A stretch of DNA of 64,000 nt, taken from contig CALXDM010000001.1 in the NCBI GenBank assembly GCA_944387065.1, positions 62,001 through 126,000 of the forward strand. The letters are read 5' to 3'. The notes under the pieces are model-generated. The model did not search any database. It had not been told where the DNA came from and saw nothing but the letters and a program-made list of their open reading frames with translations. The stretch comes from an uncultured Oscillospiraceae bacterium. GTDB lineage: Bacteria > Bacillota > Clostridia > Oscillospirales > Oscillospiraceae. Both the position numbers and the translations under genes were made by a program. This document shows positions 18,710-26,948 of the stretch, one piece after another (position 1 is the stretch's first letter; each line of letters opens with the position of its first letter).

Positions 18710-19735
18710 TCAGATTTGCTCTGCCACCGCGGCCATAAACAGCCGGGCCAGGGTGAGCATATGTTCCATATCGGAGATACAGGCCACGCTGCTAGGGGCG
18801 TGGAGATAGCGCACCGGGGCGGAGATCCCCGCCACCCGCACGCCGGCCTTGGTTCGCTGGATGGCCCCGGCGTCGGTGCCGCCGGCCAGATAGTGCTTCA
18901 CCTGCCAGGGCAGCCCGTTGTCCTGGGCCAGCTGGCGCAGCAGTTCAAACAGCCCCCGGTCATAGATGGCGCTGCCGTCCATCCAGGACAGCACCGGCCC
19001 CCTGCCGGGCCAGCACACCTGGGCATGGGGTTCCAGGGCTGGGTTGTCCGCCGCGGTGGTGCCCTCCAGCACCAGGGCGATCTCCGGTGTGACGGAGAAG
19101 GCCGCCCCAAATGCCCCCCGGGTGCCCACCTCCTCCTGCACCGTAAAGACGAAGGTGCAGTCCATGGGCAGGGGCTCCTCCAGCAGCTTGATCAGCACCG
19201 CGCACCCCACCCGGTCGTCGATGGCCTTGGCCTTGAGCATCCCCTGGCCGAACTCCAACACGTCGCTTTCAAACACGGCGCAGTCCCCTGGACTGACCAG
19301 CGCCTGGGCCTCCTGCCGGTCCCGGGCGCCGATGTCCAGGTAGTAGTCCTCCAGGCGGGGGACCTTCTTGCGCTCTTCCAGTGTGGTCAGGTGGATGGCC
19401 TTCAGCCCGATCACCCCGGGCACCTGCCCCTCCCCCACCCGCACCTGTTTGCCCAGCAGGACCCGGCGGTCGATGCCGCCCACGCAGTGGAACTTCAGGT
19501 AGCCCTCTGAAGTGATGGAGCGCACGATCAGCCCCACCTCGTCCATGTGGGCGCACAGCATCAGCCGGCTGCCGGTGGGCTTAGTCCCCCGCTTGAACAC
19601 GATGAGGTTGCCCATGGCGTCTACCCGGATGCGGTGGGCATAGGGGGCGGCGCGGTCCCTGAGATAGGCGCGCACCGGCTCCTCAAAGGAGGACACCCCG
19701 GGCAGAGCGCACAGCGCCTTCACCGTCTCAATCAT
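18710..19735 (-). CDS. M42 family metallopeptidase (copy 2)
   Basis: 341 residues. Motifs AHMDEVGLIVRSI, AKAIDDRVGCAVLIK, TVQEEVGTRGAFGAAF, LAGGTDAGAIQ and RYLHAP show the di-metal site and catalytic glutamates of the M42 family. GAGGAGG precedes the ATG at 19735; eleven further upstream codons belong to the shadow of copy 3. The start overlaps the stop of copy 3 by 8 nt, indicating translational coupling. Probable cytosolic aminopeptidase that finishes peptide breakdown. Confidence 0.93.
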   Translation of the reverse strand: MIETVKALCALPGVSSFEEPVRAYLRDRAAPYAHRIRVDAMGNLIVFKRGTKPTGSRLMLCAHMDEVGLIVRSITSEGYLKFHCVGGIDRRVLLGKQVRVGEGQVPGVIGLKAIHLTTLEERKKVPRLEDYYLDIGARDRQEAQALVSPGDCAVFESDVLEFGQGMLKAKAIDDRVGCAVLIKLLEEPLPMDCTFVFTVQEEVGTRGAFGAAFSVTPEIALVLEGTTAADNPALEPHAQVCWPGRGPVLSWMDGSAIYDRGLFELLRQLAQDNGLPWQVKHYLAGGTDAGAIQRTKAGVRVAGISAPVRYLHAPSSVACISDMEHMLTLARLFMAAVAEQI

Positions 19736-20768
19736 CCCTTGCGCCCTCCTCTCCCAGACCCTGGGCAAAGGCAGCCAGCAGCCTGGCCGTGTGCTCCAGA
19801 TCGTCCAGGTCCACCACCTCCACTGGGGTGTGCATATATTTTAGGGGCAGAGAGAGCACGGCGGTGGCCACCCCCTCGTTGCAGATCTGCATCTTCCAGG
19901 CGTTGGTGCCCGAACTGCCACCCATGACCTCTTGCTGCACCGGGATGCCCAGCGCCTGGGCCTGGTCCAGCAGCCGCCGGGACATCCAGCGGGTCATGTT
20001 GGGGCCGATGCCCACCGCCGGGCCCGACCCCAGCGTGAAGCTCTGGTCCTTAGGGCTGTCCGGCGTGCTGCCATGAGTGACATCCACCGCCACGCACCAG
20101 TCCGGCTCCAGGGCCTGGACGGCAGTGATGGCCCCGGCGCTGGACGTCTCCTCCCTCACGCTGCCCAGGAAATACACGTCCACATCCAGAGGCTGCGCCC
20201 GGAGCAGCTGGGCAGTCCGCAGCAGGGCCACAAAGCAGGAGCGGTCATCCATGGCCTTGCCGCACACCTGGCGCTGGCCCAACCGGAGAAAGCTTGGACG
20301 GAACACCATGGGCGTCCCCACCGGGATCTCCCGCTGGGCCTGCTGCTGGCTCAGTCCCACGTCCACATAGAGTTCGTCGATGGCCGGCGCCTTCTCCCGC
20401 TCGGCGTCGGTCAGCACATGGGGGGGCAGGCAGGCCACCACCCCAAACCGGGGCGGATGGGTGAGGATGGTCAGCTCCCGGTCGGGAAGCATCCGAGGAT
20501 CCACCCCACCGATGGCAGCAAAGCGGAGGAAGCCGTCCTTTACCCCGGTCACCACCAGCCCAATCTCATCCAGATGGGCGTCCAGCAGCAGCTTGCCCGC
20601 TCCCGGCCGCCCGCAACGGCGCAGGCCAACCAGATTGCCCATCCGGTCGATCCACACTTGGTCCACCAGCGGTTCCAAAAGGGTCTTGGCCACCTGAGCC
20701 ACTCGCGACTCAAAGCCGGACGGCCCTTCCTGCAGGCACAGGAGCCGGAGCATTTCACAGCTGTCCAT
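19728..20768 (-). CDS. M42 family metallopeptidase (copy 3)
   Basis: 346 residues with DAHLDEIGLVVTGVK, GKAMDDRSCFVALL, GSVREETSSAGAI and KYMHTPVEVVDL. The usual AQEEVGTRGA motif is altered here to VREETSSAGA: the paired Glu is kept but the glycine-rich part is changed, so this copy is the most divergent. Starts at 20768 after GGGGGAGGGG, overlapping the murD stop by 14 nt. The overlap ties the M42 set to murD translation. Activity is inferred from the retained metal ligands. Confidence 0.9.
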   Translation of the reverse strand: MDSCEMLRLLCLQEGPSGFESRVAQVAKTLLEPLVDQVWIDRMGNLVGLRRCGRPGAGKLLLDAHLDEIGLVVTGVKDGFLRFAAIGGVDPRMLPDRELTILTHPPRFGVVACLPPHVLTDAEREKAPAIDELYVDVGLSQQQAQREIPVGTPMVFRPSFLRLGQRQVCGKAMDDRSCFVALLRTAQLLRAQPLDVDVYFLGSVREETSSAGAITAVQALEPDWCVAVDVTHGSTPDSPKDQSFTLGSGPAVGIGPNMTRWMSRRLLDQAQALGIPVQQEVMGGSSGTNAWKMQICNEGVATAVLSLPLKYMHTPVEVVDLDDLEHTARLLAAFAQGLGEEGARDD

Positions 20769-22170
20769 CCCGCGCCCCTCCCCCTTCCGCAGGCTCCAGC
20801 GCCCGCACATAGTCTTTGAATGCCCGGCCCCGCTGGGCAAAGTTTTCAAACTGGTCAAAGGAGGCGCTGGCCGGGGAGAGCAACACCGCGTCCCCTGGTC
20901 GGGCCAACTCGTTTGCCCGGGCCACCGCCGCTTCCAGCGTATCGCACCGGACGATCTCCGGCCGGCCAGGCCGGTAGCCCGGGGAATTCTGGGTGGCTTC
21001 CTGGATCTTGTCTGCGGTCTGCCCCGTGAGGATTAATACCTTTACATGATTAACAATCTCTGGCCCGAGCGCGTCATAGGACAGGTTCTTGTCATATCCC
21101 CCGGCCAGGAGGATCACAGGGGTGGAAAAGCAGCGCAGCCCCGCCATGGTCCGGGTTGGGCTGGAGGCGATGGAGTCGTTGTACCAGCGCACCCCTGCCC
21201 GCTCCCGCACCAGCTCGATGCGGTGCTCCACCCCGGGAAAGTGCCTGGCAAAGTCCTGGATGGTCTGGCTGGATACCAGCCCCTCTACCGCGGCGATGGC
21301 CGCCAGGTAGTTTTCCAAGTTATGGACCCCGGGCAGCAGGATGTCTGAGGCAGCCAGCACTGGGCGACCGCCGCTAAAGATCATCCCATCCCGCAGGCAC
21401 ACCCCGCCCTCCAGCGTCCGCTGCCGGCTGAACAGGGTAACCCGCCCCTTGGCCTGCTGGGCAAAGGAGGCGGTGAGGGGCTGATCGGCGTTGAGCACCA
21501 GCCGGTCCTGGTCCTCCTGATAGGCGAAGATGTTCCGCTTGGCCTGCACATACTCCTCCATGTCCCGGTGTACATCCAGATGGTTGGGGGACAGGTTGGT
21601 GATGACCGCCACGTTGGGGCTTTGGCGCATAGTCAACAGCTGGAAGGAGGACAGTTCCAGCACCACATAGGCGTCCGGCGGGATCTGATCCACCTCACAC
21701 AGGAGGGGGTGGCCGATGTTGCCACCCACAAAGGTGCGGTAGCCGGCATCCCGAAGCAGACCGGCGATGATGGTAGTGGTGGTGGTCTTGCCGTCAGAGC
21801 CCGTCACGGCGATGACCTGGCAGGGGCACAGCGCCAAAAAAGCCTCCATCTCCGAGGTGAGCTTGGCCCCTCGCTCCACTGCCCGGGCCAGCTGGGGCAC
21901 GTCCGGGCGCAGGCCGGGGGTGCGGAAGATCACATCCGCCCCGTCCAGGCCATCCAGGTAGTCCGCTCCCAACCGGGCTTCCAGCCCCTGGGCCTCCCAG
22001 CGCTCGATCTGGCCGTGAAACTGCTCCCGCTCCCTTCGGTCGCAGGCCAGCACGGACACGCCCCCCTCCAGCAAGCGTTCGATCAGCGGGGTGTTGGACA
22101 CGCCGATGCCCACCACGGCAACCCGCTTGCCCTGCAGCGTGCGGATGAATTCCTGCAAGATTGACTGCAT
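20755..22170 (-). CDS. murD: UDP-N-acetylmuramoyl-L-alanine--D-glutamate ligase MurD
   Basis: Adds D-glutamate to UDP-MurNAc-L-Ala in cytoplasmic peptidoglycan precursor synthesis, using ATP. The 471-residue protein has an N-terminal Rossmann-like domain (GKRVAVVGIGVSNTPLI), the Mur ligase ATP motif VTGSDGKTTTTTIIAG, NLSPNHLDVH, and a C-terminal domain with YNDSIASSPT and LLAGGYDKN. The start at 22170 matches the family N terminus and has GGGGGAGG upstream. First gene of the long minus operon; its leader holds a terminator hairpin at 22201-22230. Confidence 0.96.
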   Translation of the reverse strand: MQSILQEFIRTLQGKRVAVVGIGVSNTPLIERLLEGGVSVLACDRREREQFHGQIERWEAQGLEARLGADYLDGLDGADVIFRTPGLRPDVPQLARAVERGAKLTSEMEAFLALCPCQVIAVTGSDGKTTTTTIIAGLLRDAGYRTFVGGNIGHPLLCEVDQIPPDAYVVLELSSFQLLTMRQSPNVAVITNLSPNHLDVHRDMEEYVQAKRNIFAYQEDQDRLVLNADQPLTASFAQQAKGRVTLFSRQRTLEGGVCLRDGMIFSGGRPVLAASDILLPGVHNLENYLAAIAAVEGLVSSQTIQDFARHFPGVEHRIELVRERAGVRWYNDSIASSPTRTMAGLRCFSTPVILLAGGYDKNLSYDALGPEIVNHVKVLILTGQTADKIQEATQNSPGYRPGRPEIVRCDTLEAAVARANELARPGDAVLLSPASASFDQFENFAQRGRAFKDYVRALEPAEGGGARDGQL

Positions 22171-22200
22171 GGATCGCAATGCCTCCCCCAATGGTTTTCC

Positions 22201-22230
22201 AAAAAACACGGGCCGGCCGGAGCCCGGCCC
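22201..22230 (-). terminator. terminator hairpin in the murD leader (possible attenuator)
   Basis: On the minus strand GGGCCGG and CCGGCCC (22224-22230 and 22210-22216) pair around a 7-nt loop, followed by GTG and six T (22201-22206). It lies within about 40 nt of the predicted murD transcription start and about 30 nt before the murD ATG. No gene lies between promoter and hairpin. Confidence 0.7.
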
Positions 22231-22245
22231 CAAGTCTGAACTCAT

Positions 22246-22274
22246 ATTATACCGCAACAAGTCTCATTTGACAA
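22246..22274 (-). promoter_or_regulatory. murD operon promoter
   Basis: On the minus strand: TTGTCA (22269-22274), 17 bp, TATAAT (22246-22251). Its -35 shares five bases with the -35 of the divergent rnpB promoter. Confidence 0.8.
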
Positions 22275-22296
22275 TCACCCAAAGTTGAAGTACAAT
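22268..22296 (+). promoter_or_regulatory. rnpB promoter
   Basis: TTGACA (22268-22273), 17 bp, TACAAT (22291-22296): near consensus. The predicted start is about 22303, the 5' end of the RNase P RNA. Confidence 0.85.
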
Positions 22297-22302
22297 CGTC
22301 TC

Positions 22303-22691
22303 ACGAGTAAGCTGGACAGCCGCGTGGGCAGGCCGAAAGGCCGTCTATGAGGAAAGTCCGGGCTCCACAGGGCAAGGATAACGGGTAACGCCCGCCGAAG
22401 GCGACTTCAGGAAAAGTGCAACAGAGATATACCGCCTCGCCCCTCTGGGGGAGCAGGCGCAGGGCGCCTCTGGCGCATGCGCCCACGAGGTAAGGGTGGA
22501 AAGGCGGAGATAAGCGCCCGCCCGATGACTGGGAACTGCTCATCGCTGTAAACTCTATCCGGAGCAACACCGTGGTAACGCGTCAAGGCCGGCCCGGCCG
22601 CGTTTTGGAGGTGGCTAGAACGCATCGGCAACGGTGCGTCAAGATAGATGGCTGTCTTAAAGGACAGAACCCGGCTTACAGGCTTGCTCGC
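22303..22691 (+). ncRNA. rnpB: RNase P RNA, bacterial class A
   Basis: The catalytic RNA that removes tRNA 5' leaders. The terminal helix P1 is visible: GAGTAAGC at 22305-22312 pairs with GCTTGCTC at 22682-22689. Conserved region I reads GAGGAAAGTCCGGGCTCC (near 22348), and conserved region V appears as ACAGAACCCGGCTTA near the 3' end. AACGCCCGCCGAAGGCGAC is also typical. Length about 389 nt. Open reading frames across this stretch are spurious. Confidence 0.97.
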
Positions 22692-22692
22692 T

Positions 22693-22729
22693 GGAAAGGC
22701 CCTGCCCCCTTGTGGGACAGGGCCTTTCC
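22693..22729 (+). terminator. rnpB terminator hairpin
   Basis: Perfect 12-bp arms (22693-22704 and 22718-22729) directly after the RNase P RNA. There is no long U-run after it, so termination or 3' trimming is inferred from position. Confidence 0.6.
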
Positions 22730-22770
22730 CCTGCCCGCCGGGACTCCGGTTTGATTTTCCCCACTTTCCC

Positions 22771-22799
22771 TTGCCTTCTATCCCCTTCTCCGATATAAT
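22771..22799 (+). promoter_or_regulatory. pyr operon promoter
   Basis: TTGCCT (22771-22776), 17 bp, TATAAT (22794-22799), about 27 nt of leader before pyrC. The leader is too short for a PyrR attenuator. Confidence 0.65.
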
Positions 22800-22832
22800 G
22801 GTTTCAAATCACATAGTTTGCGGAGGTGTTTC

Positions 22833-24107
22833 ATGGCGCTGCTGATCAAGGAAGGCCGGGTGATCGACCCGGCCAGCGGCGTGGATCAAACCGCCGATCT
22901 GAGAATTGAAAACGGCCGGATCACAGGCCTCGGCCCCGGACTGGACAGCCCAGGGGCGCAGGTGATCTCCGCTGCGGGAATGGTGGTGGCCCCCGGGCTG
23001 GTGGACCTGCACGTCCACCTGCGGGAGCCAGGATTTGAGGAGAAGGAGACGGTGGCCACCGGCTGCGCCGCCGCGGCCCGGGGGGGGGTGACCACGCTGG
23101 TGGCCATGCCCAACACCCGCCCGGCTGCCGATTGTCCCGAGGTGATCGCCCTGGTGCGGGAAAAGGCGGCGCCCACCGGCGTGCGGGTGCTGCCCGCCGG
23201 TGCGGTGAGTGTGGGGCAGCGGGGCCAGGCGCTCACCGACTTTGCCGCCCTGCGCCAGGCTGGGGCCCCCGCGGTCACCGACGATGGGATGCCCATCCAG
23301 AACCAGGCCCTGCTGCGCCAGGCCCTGCGGGCGGCTAAGTCCGCCGGTCTGCCTCTATTGGACCACTGCGAGGACCGGGACCTGGTGGGCAACTACGCGC
23401 TCAACGAGGGGGAGGTGTCCCAGGCGCTGGGCCTGCCAGGACGCCCGGCCATCGCCGAGGAGCTGCAGGTCATGCGGGACGCCATGCTGGCTGAGGAGAC
23501 CGGGGCCCATGTTCACATCTGCCACATCTCCACCGGCAAGGCAGTGGACATCGTGCGCCAGGCCAAGGCCAGGGGGGTAAACATCACCTGTGAAACCTGC
23601 CCCCACTACTTCCTGCTCACCCAGCAGGAGGTGCTGCGCCAAGGGTCCATGGCCCGGGTCAACCCTCCCCTGCGCACCCCAGAGGACCGGCAGGCCATTC
23701 TGGATGGGCTGGCCGACGGCACCATTGACGCCATCGTCACCGACCACGCCCCCCACTGCCAGCAGGAGAAGGACAGGCCCCTGCCCCAAGCGCCCAGCGG
23801 CATGGTTGGGCTGGAGATCTCCCTGGCCCTGTCCCTCACCGCCCTGTACCACACCGGGCTGCTCCCCCTCTCCCGGGTGGTCGAGCTGATGAGCGCCTCC
23901 CCCGCCGCCGTCCTGGGCTTGGACGCCGGGCGGCTGGAGGTGGGTGGACGGGCCGACGTGGTCATCTTTGACCCAGAGGAGCGCTGGACGGTGGATCGGG
24001 ATCGCTTTGCCTCCAAGGGGCGCAACACCCCCTTCCACGGCTTCCCTGTCCAGGGCCGGGTGAAGTACACCATTTCCCAGGGAATCATCATCTACCAGGA
24101 GGGCTGA
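22833..24107 (+). CDS. pyrC: dihydroorotase PyrC
   Basis: Cyclises carbamoyl-aspartate to dihydroorotate, third step of UMP synthesis. The 424-residue class I enzyme has the zinc-binding DLHVHLRE (about 54-61), DHCEDRDL, HICHISTGKAV, and the TDHAPH metal/catalytic motif near residue 305. The start at 22833 follows GGAGGTGTTTC; a GTG-like upstream extension lacks support. It is followed 2 bp later by pyrF. Confidence 0.96.
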   Translation: MALLIKEGRVIDPASGVDQTADLRIENGRITGLGPGLDSPGAQVISAAGMVVAPGLVDLHVHLREPGFEEKETVATGCAAAARGGVTTLVAMPNTRPAADCPEVIALVREKAAPTGVRVLPAGAVSVGQRGQALTDFAALRQAGAPAVTDDGMPIQNQALLRQALRAAKSAGLPLLDHCEDRDLVGNYALNEGEVSQALGLPGRPAIAEELQVMRDAMLAEETGAHVHICHISTGKAVDIVRQAKARGVNITCETCPHYFLLTQQEVLRQGSMARVNPPLRTPEDRQAILDGLADGTIDAIVTDHAPHCQQEKDRPLPQAPSGMVGLEISLALSLTALYHTGLLPLSRVVELMSASPAAVLGLDAGRLEVGGRADVVIFDPEERWTVDRDRFASKGRNTPFHGFPVQGRVKYTISQGIIIYQEG

Positions 24108-24109
24108 CC

Positions 24110-25033
24110 ATGTCGTTTGACCTGCTTCAGGAGAAGATCCGGGAGAAGAAAAATCCCACGGTGGCCGGGCTGGACACCCGGATCGAATACGTGCCCGCCC
24201 ACATCCGGGAAAAGAGCTTCCGGGAGCATGGGGAGACCCTGATGGGGGCGGCAGACGCCGTTTGGGAATTCAACCGGGGGCTGATCGACGCGCTGGCCGA
24301 CCTCGTCCCCGCCGTCAAGCCTCAGGCCGCCTACTATGAGAACCTGGGCTGGCCCGGCATGGCCATGCTGGAAAAGACCATTCGCTATGCCAAGGAGCAG
24401 GGCCTATATGTCATCGCGGACATCAAGCGGGGGGACATCGGCAGCACCGCCCAAGCCTATGCCGAAGCCTGGCTGGGAACCACCCGGGTGGGTGGGACGG
24501 ACTGCCCCGTATTTGACGCCCACTGCGTCACCCTGAACGGCTACATGGGTTCGGACGCCATCCAGCCCTTCCTGGACCAATGCGTGGCCCAGGGGAAGGC
24601 CGCCTTCGTGTTGGCCAAGACCTCCAACCCCTCCAGCGTGGAGCTGCAGGACCTGGTGGCCGGCGACCGGCTGGTCTACGCAGCCATGGGGGAGCTCATT
24701 GAGCGCTGGGGGCGGGGCACCGCCGGGACATACGGCTACCAGGCCCTTGGGGCTGTGGTGGGGGCCACCCACCCCTCGGTGCTCAAGCAGCTGCGCCGCA
24801 AGTTGGAGCGCACCTTCTTCCTGGTGCCTGGCTATGGCGCCCAGGGGGGGACGGCCGCCGATGTGCGCCATGCCTTTGACGAGCTGGGCCGGGGAGCCAT
24901 CGTCAACGCCTCCCGCTCCATCCTGTGCGCCTGGCAGAAGACGGGCAAGGATGGGCTGGACTACCAGGACGCCGCCCGGGCCGCTGCCATCCAGATGCGG
25001 GAGGAACTGAAGGCCCATATCACCATCCTATGA
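24110..25033 (+). CDS. pyrF: orotidine-5'-phosphate decarboxylase (type 2)
   Basis: Decarboxylates OMP to UMP, the last step of the pathway. The 307-residue protein is the longer type 2 form, with VAGLDTRIEYVP at the N terminus, AVKPQAAYYE, and the catalytic DIKRGDIGSTA segment holding the Lys-Asp pair. The C terminus has FFLVPGYGAQGGTAADV for phosphate binding. AGGAGG inside the end of pyrC serves as its ribosome site. Confidence 0.96.
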   Translation: MSFDLLQEKIREKKNPTVAGLDTRIEYVPAHIREKSFREHGETLMGAADAVWEFNRGLIDALADLVPAVKPQAAYYENLGWPGMAMLEKTIRYAKEQGLYVIADIKRGDIGSTAQAYAEAWLGTTRVGGTDCPVFDAHCVTLNGYMGSDAIQPFLDQCVAQGKAAFVLAKTSNPSSVELQDLVAGDRLVYAAMGELIERWGRGTAGTYGYQALGAVVGATHPSVLKQLRRKLERTFFLVPGYGAQGGTAADVRHAFDELGRGAIVNASRSILCAWQKTGKDGLDYQDAARAAAIQMREELKAHITIL

Positions 25034-25056
25034 CGGTTGGATCAGGAGGGATTCTC

Positions 25057-25245
25057 ATGCGCAAGCGACAGCCGTGTGTGTTCTGCGGATCCGGCCCGAT
25101 GGCCCACCGCATGGTGTTCGGGAAGGTGGAGGTGGAGCTGCAATCCTGCCGGCAATGCGGGCATATGGAATTTTTCCACTGGGGATATCTGGAGCAGAGA
25201 GCGGTGGATGACAGTTTGGGGGATGGTGTGGATGCAAATACTTGA
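25057..25245 (+). CDS. 62-residue zinc-ribbon protein inside the pyr operon
   Basis: Begins MRKRQPCVFCGSG and has a second pair, CRQCGH, at residues 32-35, so a single four-cysteine zinc ribbon is likely. A strong AGGAGGG lies 7 nt before the ATG, 23 bp after pyrF, which argues it is translated. Its 3' end overlaps the pyrK start by 14 nt in another frame. I do not recognise a characterised family. The position suggests a small regulator or assembly factor for the pathway, but coupling of pyrK translation alone could explain it. Confidence 0.6.
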   Translation: MRKRQPCVFCGSGPMAHRMVFGKVEVELQSCRQCGHMEFFHWGYLEQRAVDDSLGDGVDANT

Positions 25246-26011
25246 GCGCCAATGCAAGGTACTGGAGCTGACCCAGCTGGGCTGCGGCGACTGGACCATG
25301 ACGCTGGAGAGCCAAGGCCTGGCGGAACAGGTGGCCGCGCCGGGGCAGTTTCTCCATCTCAAATGCGGCCCCGGCCAACTGCTGCGCCGGCCCATCTCCA
25401 TCTGTAACTGGTCGGCCCGGCGGGACCTGATCCGTCTGGTCTTCTCGGTGCGAGGGGAGGGCACCGCTTGGCTGTCCCAGCGACAGGTTGGAGAAAGCCT
25501 GGACGTACTGGGCCCCCTGGGAAAAGGCTTTTCCATGAAGTCGGGGGCATCCTACCTGTTGGTGGGAGGCGGCATCGGCGTCCCTCCCCTGCTGGGCTGC
25601 GCGGTCCAGGGGGGCGGGGCGTGTACCGCTGTGCTGGGGTTTCGCTCCGCCCGCCAGGCCATGCTGTTGGAGGAGTTCGGCCAGGCCTGCCCCGGTGGGG
25701 TGCGCCTTGCCACCGACGACGGCTCGTTGGGCCACCACGGCTTTGTGGACGCCCTGGTGGCCCAGGAGCTGGAGTCCCACCCCGGCCTCTACGCCGGCGT
25801 GCTGGCCTGCGGGCCCAAGCCCATGCTCCGGGCGGTCGCCTCGGTCTGCGCCCGGTATGAGGTGGACTGTCAAGTCTCTTTAGAAGAGCGCATGGGCTGC
25901 GGCGTAGGGGCGTGCCTGGTGTGCGCCTGCCCCACCGTAGACGGGGGCTATGCCCATGTATGTAAGGATGGCCCCGTCTTTCCCGCACAGGAGGTGGACT
26001 GGAATGCATGA
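25232..26011 (+). CDS. pyrK: dihydroorotate dehydrogenase electron-transfer subunit PyrK
   Basis: Passes electrons between the FMN of PyrD and NAD via FAD and a 2Fe-2S cluster. In this 259-residue protein, FAD binding is shown by LLRRPISICNW (RxxS-type) and the nucleotide site by YLLVGGGIGVPPLL. The C-terminal cluster ligands are in ERMGCGVGACLVCACPT plus a final HVCKDGPVF cysteine. The start at 25232 fits the family N terminus (MQILERQ); ATGs upstream at 25208 or 25223 are possible. It overlaps pyrD by 8 nt. Confidence 0.94.
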   Translation: MQILERQCKVLELTQLGCGDWTMTLESQGLAEQVAAPGQFLHLKCGPGQLLRRPISICNWSARRDLIRLVFSVRGEGTAWLSQRQVGESLDVLGPLGKGFSMKSGASYLLVGGGIGVPPLLGCAVQGGGACTAVLGFRSARQAMLLEEFGQACPGGVRLATDDGSLGHHGFVDALVAQELESHPGLYAGVLACGPKPMLRAVASVCARYEVDCQVSLEERMGCGVGACLVCACPTVDGGYAHVCKDGPVFPAQEVDWNA

Positions 26012-26921
26012 GCCCTCTATGGCGGTCAAACTGGCCGGGGTGGAGTTGAAAAACCCTGTGGTAGCCGCCTCCGGAACCTTTGGCTTTGGCCGGGAGTACA
26101 GCCAATTCTACGACCTATCCGAGCTGGGGGCCATCTGTGTCAAAGGACTGACCGCCGCCCCCCGGAAGGGCAACCCGCCCCCCCGCATTGCTGAGACTCC
26201 CATGGGTATTCTGAATAGTGTTGGGCTGCAAAACCCGGGGATAGACGCCTTTCTCGCCCAAGAACTTCCCTTCCTGCGCCGGTACGATGTGAAGGTGATC
26301 GCCAACCTCTCCGGCGACACGCCGGAGGAGTACGGCCAGATGTGCGAAAAACTCTCCCAGGCGGGGGTGGATCTCATCGAGCTGAACATCTCCTGCCCCA
26401 ACGTCAAGGCTGGCGGCCTGGCTTATGGAACCCGCCCTGACCTGGCCGCCGAGGTCACCCGGGTGGCCAAGGCCCACGCGGGGGCAACGCCGGTGATGGT
26501 CAAGCTCTCCCCCAACGTCACCGACGTGGTGGCCATCGCCCAGGCGGTGGCCGACGCGGGGGCGGACGCCCTGTCCCTGATCAACACCCTGCTGGGGATG
26601 CGCATCGACGTGGCCTCTCGGCGGCCCATCCTGCGCCGGAACACCGGCGGCCTGTCCGGCCCGGCGGTCCTGCCGGTGGCGGTGCGCATGGTGTGGGAGG
26701 TATCCCGGGTGGGGCTGCCCATCCTGGGCATGGGGGGAGTGTCCGACGGGGACTCTGCCGCCCAACTCATGCTGGCCGGGGCCAGCGCCGTGGCGGTGGG
26801 CACCGCCTGCCTGGCCGACCCCTATGCCCCCCTTCAGGTGCGGGACGGGCTGCGGGACATCGCCGCCCGTCAGGGCCTGTCCAGCGTGGCCCAACTCACC
26901 GGCGCCATCCAGCCCTGGTAA
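26004..26921 (+). CDS. pyrD: dihydroorotate dehydrogenase 1B catalytic subunit PyrD
   Basis: Oxidises dihydroorotate to orotate with FMN; type 1B forms a heterotetramer with PyrK. The 305-residue protein has NPVVAASGTFGFG, LNISCPNVKAGG with the catalytic Cys of class 1B, SLINTLLGMRID, and C-terminal phosphate-binding GMGGVSDGDSA. AGGAGG lies 9 nt before the ATG at 26004, which beats the internal ATG at 26019. Confidence 0.96.
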   Translation: MHEPSMAVKLAGVELKNPVVAASGTFGFGREYSQFYDLSELGAICVKGLTAAPRKGNPPPRIAETPMGILNSVGLQNPGIDAFLAQELPFLRRYDVKVIANLSGDTPEEYGQMCEKLSQAGVDLIELNISCPNVKAGGLAYGTRPDLAAEVTRVAKAHAGATPVMVKLSPNVTDVVAIAQAVADAGADALSLINTLLGMRIDVASRRPILRRNTGGLSGPAVLPVAVRMVWEVSRVGLPILGMGGVSDGDSAAQLMLAGASAVAVGTACLADPYAPLQVRDGLRDIAARQGLSSVAQLTGAIQPW

Positions 26922-26948
26922 CCCATTGGAAAGAAGCGATATGGATTT

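Noticed and set aside
22301-22691. Several open frames on both strands across the rnpB region
   Set aside because: The stretch is RNase P RNA with clear P1 pairing and conserved regions; the frames are chance.
22800-22832. PyrR-type attenuator before pyrC
   Set aside because: Only about 27 nt lie between the predicted start and the ribosome site; no anti-antiterminator or terminator is present.
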